Assembly: GCF_036320965.1 (NCBI RefSeq)
Contig: NC_092231.1
Coordinates: 26,598,894 to 26,662,893 of the forward strand
Source of the DNA: Panulirus ornatus
Taxonomy: Eukaryota > Arthropoda > Malacostraca > Decapoda > Palinuridae
Length of the DNA: 64,000 bases
Direction: 5' to 3'
Notes under the pieces: model-generated
What the model saw: the letters and a program-made list of their open reading frames with translations, nothing else
What the model was told of the DNA's origin: nothing
Database searches by the model: none
Shown here: positions 10,856 to 21,279 of the stretch, one piece after another
Position numbering within the stretch: position 1 is the stretch's first letter
Layout of the letters: each line of letters starts with the position of its first letter
Program-made: the position numbers and the translations under genes

Positions 10856-11037
10856 GAATGAATGAGTGAAGTAAAAAATGGATAATGGAGCACAAAGTAG
10901 CGTAAAGATAGGAAAAAAAATATTTGAAAGAAATAATGGAAGATAGTGAAATGAGTGAACGAGAATATACAGGTGGAGTGTGAGAGTTATAGGAGAGCCG
11001 GAATTGTGGTGGAAGAAACTCTTGTGAATGATCTGGT

Positions 11038-11520
11038 GGGAGAAGAAAAGGGGTCGATAAGTGGTGACGATGGTGGTGGAGAGAAGCAGAGGTTGATGTA
11101 GTGACGATGGTGGTGGAGAGAAGCAGAGGTTGATATGGTGACGATGGTGGTGGAGAGAAGCAGAGGTTGATGTGGTGACGATGGTGGTGGAGAGAAGCAG
11201 AGGTTGATGTGGTGACGATGGTGGTGGAGAGAAGCAGAGGTTGATGTGGTGACGATGGTGGTGGAAAGAAGCAGGGGTCGATAAGTGGTGACGATGGTGG
11301 TGGAGAGAAGCAGAGGTTGATGTAGTGACGATGGTGGTGGAGAGAAGCAGAGGTTGATGTGGTGACGATGGTGGTGGAGAGAAGCAGAGGTTGGTGTGGT
11401 GACGATGGTGGTGGAGAGAAGCAGAGGTTGATGTGGTGACGATGGTGGTGGAGAGAAGCAGAGGTTGGTGTGGTGACGATGGTGGTGGAGAGAAGCAGAG
11501 GTTGGTGTGGTGAGAGTTGT
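11038..11520. repeat. 37-bp minisatellite
   Basis: About 13 copies of a 37 bp unit (gttgatgtggtgacgatggt + ggtggagagaagcagag). The 292-codon minus-strand open frame across it cycles every 111 bp and is spurious. Confidence 0.96.
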
Positions 11521-12080
11521 GGGAGAGTGATAACAAAAGGTTAATTTGGTGAGAGTTAAATGGACATAGAGCTTGGAGTATCCATTTTGACCGTTGACTG
11601 GATGGAGTTCGGTGTTTTGGAGTGGAGGAACATAGGGAGGGTTAGTTGGAGGGTTCTTGGAAGTGTGGTGAGGAAGAGACAGTGAGGGGAAACAGAAGGG
11701 AAAGAGGAGGGTCAGAGATCCCAGGGATCATCCTATGTCCTCCAGTGTCAGTCGACCAAGATCAGCAGTTAACCTTTGACCCAGTGTTGGTTGGTTATTT
11801 GTGCCTTACCATTATAACCTGCCAGGGTCATTACGGCCGTCAACGTCCAGTCCTCAGGTCGAAAAAAACTTGTACACTTTCCTCTGGTGTTTGGGTCTAA
11901 AACTATACACAATGCCACTACAAATATGGCCCTTCCATACAACTAAAGGGTTGATTGGGTAGTTGGACTTCAGCTGTGTATCAGCTGCAGGGTCAGTCCG
12001 GCCCTTTACGTGAACATAAAGTCGCCGAACAGGAAATCTCGTGACGTTAAAGATAATTCTAAGATAACATACATCCTCAG

Positions 12081-12083
<3 letters not shown>
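11521..12083. other. Unassigned sequence
   Basis: No domain or repeat recognised. Confidence 0.35.

Positions 12084-12154
<71 letters not shown>
12084..12154. repeat. (TA)n microsatellite
   Basis: About 35 TA units. Confidence 0.97.
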
Positions 12155-12158
<4 letters not shown>

Positions 12159-12184
12159 GGTGCGCGTTCATATACACTTTATTC

Positions 12185-12186
<2 letters not shown>

Positions 12187-12250
<64 letters not shown>
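12187..12250. repeat. (TA)n microsatellite
   Basis: A second TA run, separated from the first by about 32 bp of unique sequence. Confidence 0.97.
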
Positions 12251-12253
<3 letters not shown>

Positions 12254-12492
12254 CCAATATGATATATCTGATGTAGTTATTACTTGTTTAACATAATAAC
12301 TTCCAAGTTCGGAAAATATTACGTCGAGATTGTGGTCCTGTACGACCAGATAGATTCCAACAACTGTAGTGTCCACTACTTTAGATTTTTAATATTTATA
12401 TTTGTTGAATTAGTGTAAGAAATTATTTTTATATATCTAGAGAAGAATACTGATAATGTGTATCAGTATCTAGCTGTCTCATATTCAGAATA

Positions 12493-12665
12493 AGTAATTA
12501 CCCTAATTATTTATCGGTAATTACATTTTGGTTGGATCGTGAGAACCACTTTAACACCTTTACTACGAATGATTAGAAATATTTCATTCGTAGTAAAGGT
12601 GTTGAAGTGGTTCTAATGTTTTACCCAAAATTTAATTACCGATAAGTAATTAAGGGTAATGAATA
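12493..12665. mobile_element. Fold-back (MITE-like) element
   Basis: An imperfect inverted repeat about 170 bp long. The left arm includes ttaccctaattatttatcgg and aaccactttaacacctttac. The right arm carries their inverse complements, near 12592-12618 and 12630-12660. The centre is at gaatgattag..tttcattc, near 12569-12589. Arms are about 75-80 bp with a loop of roughly 10 bp. It is non-coding, consistent with a MITE or other hairpin-forming element. A pri-miRNA is less likely because the arms are too long. Confidence 0.75.
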
Positions 12666-12849
12666 ATCCTGTAAAGTTTATGGAAGTAATTAAGGGGAGT
12701 AAAGAGGCGTTCCCAGTGGGTATTGGTATGGTACACCTCTGTGTAACGCTGGGAGTGGTTGGTAGGTCTGGCTGGTGGTGGTGGTGGTGAGTGGTTGGTC
12801 GGTCTCATTGGTGGTGACTGTCCTCAGTGATGGCTCTGGTGAAAAGAAA

Positions 12850-12853
<4 letters not shown>

Positions 12854-12928
<75 letters not shown>
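12854..12928. repeat. (TC)n microsatellite
   Basis: About 37 TC units. Confidence 0.97.
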
Positions 12929-12930
<2 letters not shown>

Positions 12931-14749
12931 GCACTACCCGCCTTGGTATCAGGAGGGCTAGTAACGGCAGCGCACAGCCAGCACTTCGTTGACTGCCATG
13001 TTCCACTTCTTTGACTCAGGCCATTGTCTTTTCTCTCGGCCTGACCCACACATGGATGGCTGGTTTTCCGTTCACAGACGTACGCCCAATATCTCCTCAC
13101 ACACAACAGTCGGGCACGCGCGCTAGCTCTCCTTTTTGGCAAAATTTCGTCAAAAGTGCTGGTAAGTGCACTCCATACCCCCTACCCCATCCCAAGTGCC
13201 AGACCAAGTTCATTCTATAAAGCAGACGGACAGAACACGTCATCTACAACAGCAGAGACCATTCCCAGATAGCACCCGCACGTTACCTAGCAAAGAAGAC
13301 CCTCCCTTCCGCAGACCACAGTGACCTCGAGTCTTCTTGCACAGAGACTGTCATGAAGACCACGCTTTACCCACACCGAGGACTGACCCAAAGACCAAAT
13401 CAGACGAAGGAGCGAGGGCGAGGACGCGCGCGCTCGTCCGGCAAAGAGACTGAGCCGCAGACAATGAGATACCGATCCAGAGACCATGGCAGAGGAAAGG
13501 AATCATCAGCTTTACGTCCCTCTAATAGAGATATTGTTTATTCACGACCGCCTTACCTGGTGGCGCACTCCCCTCCCTCCCTCTCTCTCTCTCTCTTTAC
13601 CTTGTGGGACGCCAGTGGCCGGAGCCCCATATTATGATTGGCTCGCGAAGCCTTCCAGTTCGTTGAGATTGGGATGGTTCGCTCGTTCGGCTTCCTGATT
13701 GGTCGTCCGCGGCTGGATAGCTGGTATGCTTCCCTAAATTATGTTGGTTAAGAGAATTCGTCCAGCGTTTGATTGCTGATTTTCATGATGCATGGTGCCA
13801 AGTCTTGCTGGAAAGTTTGAATACAACATACAACAACAGTATTTGTGTTGTGGGACGGGGGATTTGAAGAGGAGGGTTCAAGACCTCTTTTTCATCCTCT
13901 CCCTTCCCCCAGTTCTATTCTTTGGACACACACAAATCTCACTTGTTTCTCCCTCCCAACATTTTCAAGTACGGAACTTTGTTATTTAGTCATTTACCAT
14001 TACAATGACTCAGGTGAACCTCTTTACACTCCCGTGTGTGCAGTCTTGCCCACACGATACGGTGATATAACGCTTTGAAACCCGAGTCACTGCCACGAAT
14101 TTGAACCATGGTGCCCCTCGCACATAGGCCATATAGATAGTAAACGCATGTGGTCTTCCAAGTTATCTTTAACACCTTAATGACCCTGGCAGTTGATAAG
14201 CCAAGCAACCCTGTTGTAAGGGCCACATATGCAGTGTGTGTTTATGGTTGTTGAAATATGATCTTGAACATCTGAAGATGATGTTTAGTATTATGAACTT
14301 CGTGGTTATATCATGACGGCTTTTAATGATCCTGGTAGTGGATGGGAATACAGTTCAAATAACTAACCAACCCTGCTGCTACTGTATTACTCTTATCAGA
14401 CCCCACAATAAGTAAATCAAACTCCACCTTTATCTCTTTTACTAGCTATCGTGTTTGTGCGCATCGTTCCATTACATTAAGTTACACTCTCGTGATGAAA
14501 ACATATTTCAATGCGTATTTTTACAGAAAATGAACGGTAGTCCTGACAAAAAAAGGTATTACGGCTAACGCAAAATATTTGAGTGTCAGTAAATACAGTA
14601 TTCTGTCTCACAGAAATACGATATTTTATCAATATTGTGTATGGCATCTGAGCTTTATAAAGATGGTATCTTAGGCTTGAGTATGACATCTTAATTTTAA
14701 CACAAGAAGTTGGATGTACTGTCGCTATAAGTATGTTTTGAATAGAAAC
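12929..14749. other. Unassigned single-copy stretch
   Basis: GC-richer from 13040 to 13730, then AT-rich. Near 13638-13705 there are three ATTGG motifs (gattggctcg, gagattggga, tgattggtcg), which resemble CCAAT boxes. Open frames around 13350-13640 have arginine-rich peptides without a recognised domain. No exon can be supported. Confidence 0.35.
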
Positions 14750-15003
14750 TGCGATACCCCAGCACCAAATACGTTATCCCAGTGCCAAGTACGATATCCC
14801 AGCACCAAATACGTTATCCCAGTGCCAAGTACGATACCCCAGCACCAAATACGTTATCCCAGTGCTAAGTACGATACCCCAGCACCAAATACGTTATCCC
14901 AGTGCCAAGTACGATACCCCAGCACCAAATACGTTATCCCAGTGCCAAGTACGATACCCCAGCACCAAGTACGTTATCCCAGTGCCAAGTACGATATCCC
15001 AGT
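14750..15003. repeat. 20-bp minisatellite in 40-bp dimers
   Basis: The unit agtgccaagtacgatacccc alternates with agcaccaaatacgttatccc, giving a 40 bp higher-order repeat of about six copies. Confidence 0.96.
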
Positions 15004-15118
15004 CTCATATCCAGGTTAAAAAGATATCCTATTACGACTGAAAGTATGTTAATACTTGGAATAATTTCATGTTTGGTGACACCGAAACAAAAAGAAATTC
15101 AGATTTCGGATTACCACA

Positions 15119-15268
15119 TCCCGAGTGTAGTGCTTAGCGTTACTGACCATAAGCCAGCACGACCCCGCGTGGTTCGAATTCTGAGTTCGTCAATCAGCCC
15201 ACGCCCAACCCAGGTGTTCATCCTACCCTGGACTACTCGATTAATAGGTGCCTGGCCTAGATTGGGTT
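15119..15268 (+). mobile_element. tRNA-derived SINE, copy 2
   Basis: A-box-like gtgtagtgcttagcgttac (15124-15142) and B-box-like tggttcgaattct (15170-15182) are spaced as in a tRNA. The body matches copy 1 at 9129-9295 (caatcagcccacgccc, acccaggtgttcatcc, ggtgcctggcctagattggg). It ends directly in a (TG)n tail, a common SINE 3' end form. No intact cloverleaf is claimed. Confidence 0.8.
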
Positions 15269-15337
15269 CTGTGTGTGTGTATGTGTGTGTGGGTGTGTGT
15301 GTGTGTGCGTGTGTGTGTGTGTGCGTGCGTGCGTACA
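15269..15337. repeat. (TG)n tail of the SINE
   Basis: Imperfect TG repeat forming the 3' end of the SINE. Confidence 0.95.
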
Positions 15338-15359
15338 GACATTGTAGTAAAGGCAGTCC

Positions 15360-15830
15360 TCATAGGGTGACACCACCGCTGGCTCGGGCATGTTCCCTAT
15401 ATGTTCGTGCACCTCCTGCCCCGCCCGACCCCGCATCTTGGGAGACCATCTCTTCAAGAGCGATCGGCCCGCCGCGCTGGCGCTCAGCGGGGAAGATGGA
15501 AGGATTACTCAAAATACCAACTGAAGCAGTTTGATAAACTGCCTTGGAAAAGATGGCCAGTGAAGAACCCATCTGGCGCACCACCTGCGCCGAGGAGTTC
15601 AACACATACCAGATAATATGAGCAGAACTGGTGGACCAACACGAAGACCCCCAGTGCGCTGCGGTAGTCGCGCCGCTCTTGGCCCGTCCACCGCAGCTGC
15701 CGCAGGATCTGTGGCTCCCGCATCGCCTTCCACAGCCGTAGGAAGTGCCACCGACGCCGATGGCGTGAACCTCGTCCCATTTTCTCGGGAACAGCGTCTT
15801 CGTCGACTACAGTAGATAACCATAAGCATG
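15360..15830 (-). other. GC-rich island, possible minus-strand coding segment
   Basis: This is an unusually GC-rich segment for its surroundings. All three minus-strand frames stay open for 75-135 codons, which GC-richness alone can cause. One frame reads ...RRWHFLRLWKAMREP, then VFVLVHQFCSYYLV, a plausible hydrophobic stretch. A splice acceptor-like ttatctactgtag precedes it in minus orientation (about 15800-15812). No family was recognised. It is reported only as a candidate exon. Confidence 0.2.
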
Positions 15831-15860
15831 GAGCGTTACACGAGCGTAACGCTCTTTCCC

Positions 15861-15864
<4 letters not shown>

Positions 15865-15915
<51 letters not shown>
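15865..15915. repeat. (CA)n microsatellite
   Basis: About 25 CA units. Confidence 0.97.
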
Positions 15916-15917
<2 letters not shown>

Positions 15918-16879
15918 CATCTTGATCCTGAATTCTAGAATTTCTCTGCCATAATTAATATTAGAATGACTGACATTATTAAGGGTATTTCAATTTTGAA
16001 GTTGGAATGATATATTCAGTGAAGATATTTTTTTATCATATACTGAAAGTTCCATTTATATATATAATACCAAATGTATATTTCTCAATTTAATGATAGT
16101 TTCATAAGGAATGTGCGTGTGTGAAATATTCTTCATCAGAATTATATCATTATCATGTATTTTCATTTTCTTATGGAGGTCATTTATCACCCGGATTTCT
16201 TCAGTAAAGACTAATGTATCATCTGTTATCATGATACAAAATAGCGTAGTGAAGTGGTGCTTATATCACGGTAACATAGCGGTCCCCAGCAGGTAGCAGA
16301 CCGCTATTACATCACCCTTACATCCCCGGTAGCCAGGAGGTAGCTTAGCGCAGCATCAGTTTAAATGTCAGCATCAGGTCAGGTGGGTGTATGTATGCTG
16401 CCGGACCTTAACACTCGCCCATACTCCCAAACGGAGCGTAAAGCCTCACATGCTTGTAGCTCCAGAATGGCACGTTATTCCCTCCGAATATGGTATCTTT
16501 GTTGCCTCCTCCTCCTCCTCCTCCTCCTCTTGCCTTCATTATCTCCTCTCCCGCCCTCCTCGCCAACCCCCCAAGTGAGAGCGGGTGAAGCCGGGAGTTT
16601 GACCCCCAGCAGCGGAGGCAGAGGTGGAGGTTGGTGTTGGAGCTAACGAGGCTCTGATCGCCCCGCCCCAGCAGCGCCCAGCTAGCAGCCCTGCGTCTGA
16701 AATATTCACTGAAATCTGTCGAGACCAAATGTCACGCTCTCTCGGAAACCCCCGTGTTGGGTGGAAGACAAAACTATTCAACTGGAATCTTTACGGTCTA
16801 CGCGTGCGATAGCTTTTATCACGGCTAATGATCCTTATGGTATACCCCCCATCGTGCCACCCTCGGATCCGCGGGGTTT
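15916..16879. other. Unassigned; upstream of promoter-like cluster
   Basis: Contains a (TCC)n run at 16507-16529. A + frame from 16470 starts MARYSLRIWYLCCLL followed by a leucine run, superficially a signal peptide, but the leucines come from (TCC)n. A small hairpin (tagcggtc/gaccgcta) lies at about 16278-16305. Confidence 0.35.
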
Positions 16880-16952
16880 TATAAATGTCAGAGAAGTCTA
16901 CCTGCGGCCGCCATCTTGGAGCGGAAGTGACGTAGGCTGTGACGTCACGTGA
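16880..16952 (+). promoter_or_regulatory. Promoter-like motif cluster
   Basis: In 73 bp there are a TATA-like tataaa (16880-16885), a YY1-type cgccatcttg (16909-16918), an ETS/GABP-type gcggaagtgacg (16921-16932), a full CRE tgacgtca (16940-16947) and an overlapping E-box cacgtg (16946-16951). TATA-to-YY1 spacing (about 30 bp) is what is expected if transcription begins near the YY1 site on the + strand. No exon was recognised downstream. It could serve the CELF gene (alternative first exon) or an unseen gene. These are motif matches only; function is inferred. Confidence 0.5.
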
Positions 16953-18834
16953 ATATTTCAGTGGTTAACCTCCCACCAGCGCAGGGGACTGGCCGTGTTA
17001 GGCAGCTTAGTGTTCTGTGGGCGTCAGGACGATGAACAACTACCTCATTGCTCTATTTGGATATTGTTGAAAAGTTATAAAAAAAACTTATAAAAATATT
17101 TATTTTCCCATTTGTAATGTGAGCATGTGAATAAGATGAGATGCTGTTAGCTGAAGGTCTCAGAGAAAAGCCTGGACCCTGTTAGAAAATGGAAGTGTCG
17201 AGAAAGTCCTGCAACTCTTAGAAAATGGAAGCGTAGCAAGATATTTTTGAGAGGTAAGACTCTTTTATCACTTGTACTGTAAATCTGAAAGAGCTCTGCA
17301 GTAATATCCAATTTGAAGTACAAGGAAGATGAAACACAAGTAACCTTTCCCCGTATGTAAGTGTAAAGCGAACAGGTTAGCATAGAACTCCGTTGTGACT
17401 CCAGTTGGTTCGGTGACGTTTTGAAGAAACCACAAAGATCCTTAACGGTCGGTCCGCCAGCCATACAACGAGCCAAGCTGAAGTCAGCAAGCCAGATAAC
17501 CAGCCTTTCATCTGGCTAGCGAACCATTCTGCAAGTCCCCTCAAAGATCAACAAACCAGTCCACTAGAAGCCGAACCAGCTACCCACTCACTCACCCAGC
17601 GAGCCATCCAGTCAACTCACCAGTTAGGTAACCACCCCACTTTTCAGGGTTCTTTGACTGCTCAGATTCGCTTGCGAGTCAGCACGAGGTGTAGCGAATG
17701 CAAGAGTCAGACGATAAATATTTGGCTGATGTTGAATGTGATTATCTACTTGTATTTAGTCGTCTCCGTTCTAGAACGGATTAACACTAGATCTAGTAGA
17801 AGAAATGGCTAATTAGTATACGAGCGGCCATTATTGTAAAACCCCAACTGTATTTATTAGAATAACAAATCGCCTACCATTTATCTGTGACGATGCGCTA
17901 TGAACACATTATTGTTCATCTTGCGTTTCCATCTCTCAGTTTTGCCATCGCGCGTAAATGATGTTGACTGTAACACAGGCGCAGTTTCAGAGGCAGACTA
18001 AATCCAGTGAGAGAATTATCTGTTGTGTCACAATTATCTTTGACTTTATTATTAACATGCCCGAGAAAACCAGTGTGATTATGCTTTACTGTTTGTGGTC
18101 TCAAACAAGATAGATGCTCAAAGAAGCTTTCACATTATATAACCCGGCATTCGTTCTTTTGCTCGGCCGACTTAGTAGCTTTGTCGTAGACCAGCAGTCC
18201 GAGGGCATACGACAGTGCTGGCTGCTGGTTGCAATAGAGGCTGTACAAATTAGGGGCATGAGAGGTGACGCGGGCAGGGCAGCTGGACGTGTTGTTGACA
18301 TGGGCTCGGGCAGGCATGTAGTAGCGTGAGTTGCTTATCAGATAATTATAATGTAATTGACAAGCTCGACTAAACATGATTCATAGAATATTCTTGGATG
18401 TCATTGAATGTTAATATGATGCATTTGGACGAGAACAAACTCGTTGTATCACAACACTGCCTAAGGTTTACTGTCACTTGATTACTGTTATATACGCACA
18501 TAAGGGACTATATTTCTACACCTTTGCAGTTCCCTCAGAGTGGAGCATATTATGCCCTCAGCCTGAAACTGTCGAGCCATAGCGCTTCTAACATTAGAAC
18601 TCTGTCTCCCTTGAAATGTTGCAACCGCCACTGCCATTGGACTTTCATCTCTTCTCGCCTTTGAAGTTACGTGAAGGGTTGGTGGGTCTCTCTCAAGAGC
18701 GCAGGTCGGCCGTGTTGTGAATTCTGAGGGATATGAAGCGCCTGATTTGAATACAAGGGACTTAAAACGGGTTTCTTAAATGTGCGCCACACGATGACCC
18801 TGTCGTCCGGAGAACTGGAAAACTTACGACTAGG
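16953..18834. other. Unassigned single-copy stretch
   Basis: No repeats except short local ones. A minus-strand frame at 17147-17476 (109 codons) has no recognised domain. An untranslated leader or first exon downstream of the motif cluster could lie here, but nothing in the sequence proves one. Confidence 0.35.
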
Positions 18835-18863
18835 CGCCGCCATTTTTGAACGGCCGCCATTCA
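18835..18863 (+). promoter_or_regulatory. Paired YY1-like motifs
   Basis: gcgccgccatttttg and cggccgccattc occur about 15 bp apart. Both contain the gccgccat core typical of YY1 sites near start sites. No TATA or CRE partner was seen, so this is weak. Confidence 0.25.
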
Positions 18864-19076
18864 GTCTATGTACAAAAATACCACGTAGTATCTTGTCATA
18901 TCATGCACACTGTTGAGTTGTCCTTCTGTTATTGGAATGATTTCATTTAGACGTCTAGTTTAGTGAATCGGGGTGACTTGTCGTTGTGATGGTCTACTTA
19001 GTGAGTGGTTCACGGGTGTGCAGTGTGCAATCCAGTACAAGTAAACGACGTCTTTGGTTATTTGTTGTTTATAATT

Positions 19077-19114
<38 letters not shown>

Positions 19115-19850
19115 TAGTGATTACTTTTAGATCTAATTTAATTTACATAAAGTTCCTAAAGGATTCATGTGGTCTATGTTGCTTTTTTTTTTTCTTCGTT
19201 GTGGTCTTCGGTCATTTTTCTTGTTGTTGTTGTGGAAGATATGATTAATTATTCAAGTGATAGGGATTATTCTTGTCTTGCTCTCTTGTAGTTTGATGTT
19301 CGGGTGACAGCTTTTATATTGATAAGCTAGACTGAGCCACTCAGATGATCTCGTATCCAGGTGGTATACATCCCTTTACCTCATGGTATATGAGAGGACA
19401 TTTGGTCGACTCGTTGATGATATTATTCCTGATTAAGTCTTTGTTTGGTGATGTGTTCTGGTAGACTCTCTGGTGTGTGAGAGATTGAGACCTGCTTTAT
19501 GTTGATAAGTCTGGTTGACAGTTTGAAAGGTAATTGACATGATAATGATCATAGCCTTGTTCTTTCACACTACCATACTCCAAGATACAATAGTATGAAG
19601 ATACCTTAAGGTGTTACGTTAACATGCACAGTTATCGTGCAACTCACTCCATGATACAATATATGCAAGTTCATATGAACATTAAAACCACAGTACAGTT
19701 TAGTACATCATACTGCAACATAGACTTGGTACAGAGTACCATTATCATGTAGACTCGTTATATAGCCATAGTTTTATAGCATCGTTCTCATATGAATCAG
19801 GTATTTAGCCTGTTTTAGTAAAATATAAACGAACTTAATGACCTTACCGT
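18864..19850. other. Unassigned; includes (TG)n at 19082-19113
   Basis: AT-rich, apparently single-copy, with a short T-run near 19183. No exon recognised. Confidence 0.4.
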
Positions 19851-20525
19851 TAGCCAAGCCCCACTACAATGAATATGCTACTACATAGCCTGGTGTATAG
19901 CCTAGCTCTATTGCTATATAGAGAAGGTGTATATATAGTCTACACCAATGCTATGTATACCAGAGATGTAACCTAACTCCTCTGCTGAATAGACTAAGTA
20001 TATATATAGTCAAGCGTCACTATTATATGAACTAGGTGTATGTATATCCGCGGGTAGTTCTTGAGAGAGAGTTTCGCACCATTACATTACAGATTTGGTG
20101 TATTACATTTTGGCCCTCCTTTTATATTAGGTTTATAGCCAAGCCCATTGTTGTACATCCTAGTACTATACGCTACAGACTTGATACACATCTTAACCTT
20201 ACTGCCATATGGACTAGGTGTGTAGCAAAGCTCCTTCGATTCCTAGTACCATATCGACCAGGTGTATATCCTACGACCCAAAAAAACAGAATAGGTATGT
20301 GACCCATTACTATACATCTTGGCCTTAAGCCCTACTACGGTATGGACTAGGTCTATAGCCTAGTCCTACTTATGCATCCTAGCACTACTACCGTATGGAC
20401 TAGTTCGTATAGGCTGTTTCCATCAGTATACATCATAGCCTTACTACCATATGCACTAAGTGTATAGCCTAGTTCCTTTGGTATACATTCTAGGCTTACA
20501 GCCACATGGATCAGTTTTATAGTTT
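19851..20525. repeat. Decayed tandem repeat, ~55-65 bp unit
   Basis: Phrases like actaccgtatggactagg, tgtatagcctagttcct and ggtatacatcctagcctta recur in the same order at least eight times with variable spacing and about 70% similarity by eye. It looks like an old minisatellite degraded by mutation. Confidence 0.6.
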
Positions 20526-20835
20526 TGTCACAGAAGAATAAACAAGGTATGCGGTCTAAAATTACGACCAGATTTTAAGGTATAATACTTTGAACTTCAT
20601 TCTCAAATAAGCTACGTGTATAGTTTAGACCCAGAACTATGTACAGGTTATATATACTCTCTGTAACGTATCCTCACTGTAAAGCTTACTGGATATGAAG
20701 CCAAGCCTGTACTAACCCATCATAAAATGGCTGGCCCTTGGGGCTGTTGTTGCCGCACATCAGAAAACCAGACACACACCGCCGGGAAAAATCAGGTTAC
20801 CTCAATCTCATTATTATAGCCGGAAGTCTATTCGC

Positions 20836-20838
<3 letters not shown>
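20526..20838. other. Unassigned sequence
   Basis: No recognised feature. Confidence 0.35.

Positions 20839-20884
<46 letters not shown>
20839..20884. repeat. (GA)n microsatellite
   Basis: About 22 GA units. Confidence 0.97.
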
Positions 20885-20887
<3 letters not shown>

Positions 20888-21203
20888 CAGGACGTGATGT
20901 GACGAAGGACACAGGTTTACTAAGAAAGCCCAGAGTGCCTGGTAACACACTAACACTTTTACACACATGAAAATGTTGCTTTAGTTGTCGAATGTAAAAC
21001 TTTGCATAGGTTTGATGCCTTCTGACGGTGATGGACAAGAGGCATAAACTTTTTATTCACAGTTTTTACATGATACGGCGTTTTTCTTTTTCTTTTTTTG
21101 GGGGGCAAATTTTTTAGCAATTTTTTTTTTAGAATTTTCTATACAGGAATTTTCCCTAATTTCCTTGATTCGCTCATCCTTCAAATGTAGATCTGGCCGT
21201 ATG

Positions 21204-21205
<2 letters not shown>
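20885..21205. other. Unassigned sequence with T-rich runs
   Basis: No coding signal; T-runs occur near 21080-21130. Confidence 0.35.

Positions 21206-21274
<69 letters not shown>
21206..21274. repeat. (TA)n microsatellite
   Basis: About 34 TA units at the 5' border of an old LINE. Confidence 0.97.

Positions 21275-21279
<5 letters not shown>

Noticed and set aside
10658..11536. 292-codon minus-strand open frame
   Set aside because: Translation of the 37 bp minisatellite and the (AG)n run.
16365..16646. Possible secreted peptide with a leucine-rich signal
   Set aside because: The leucine run is a (TCC)n microsatellite and no known family or splice context supports it.
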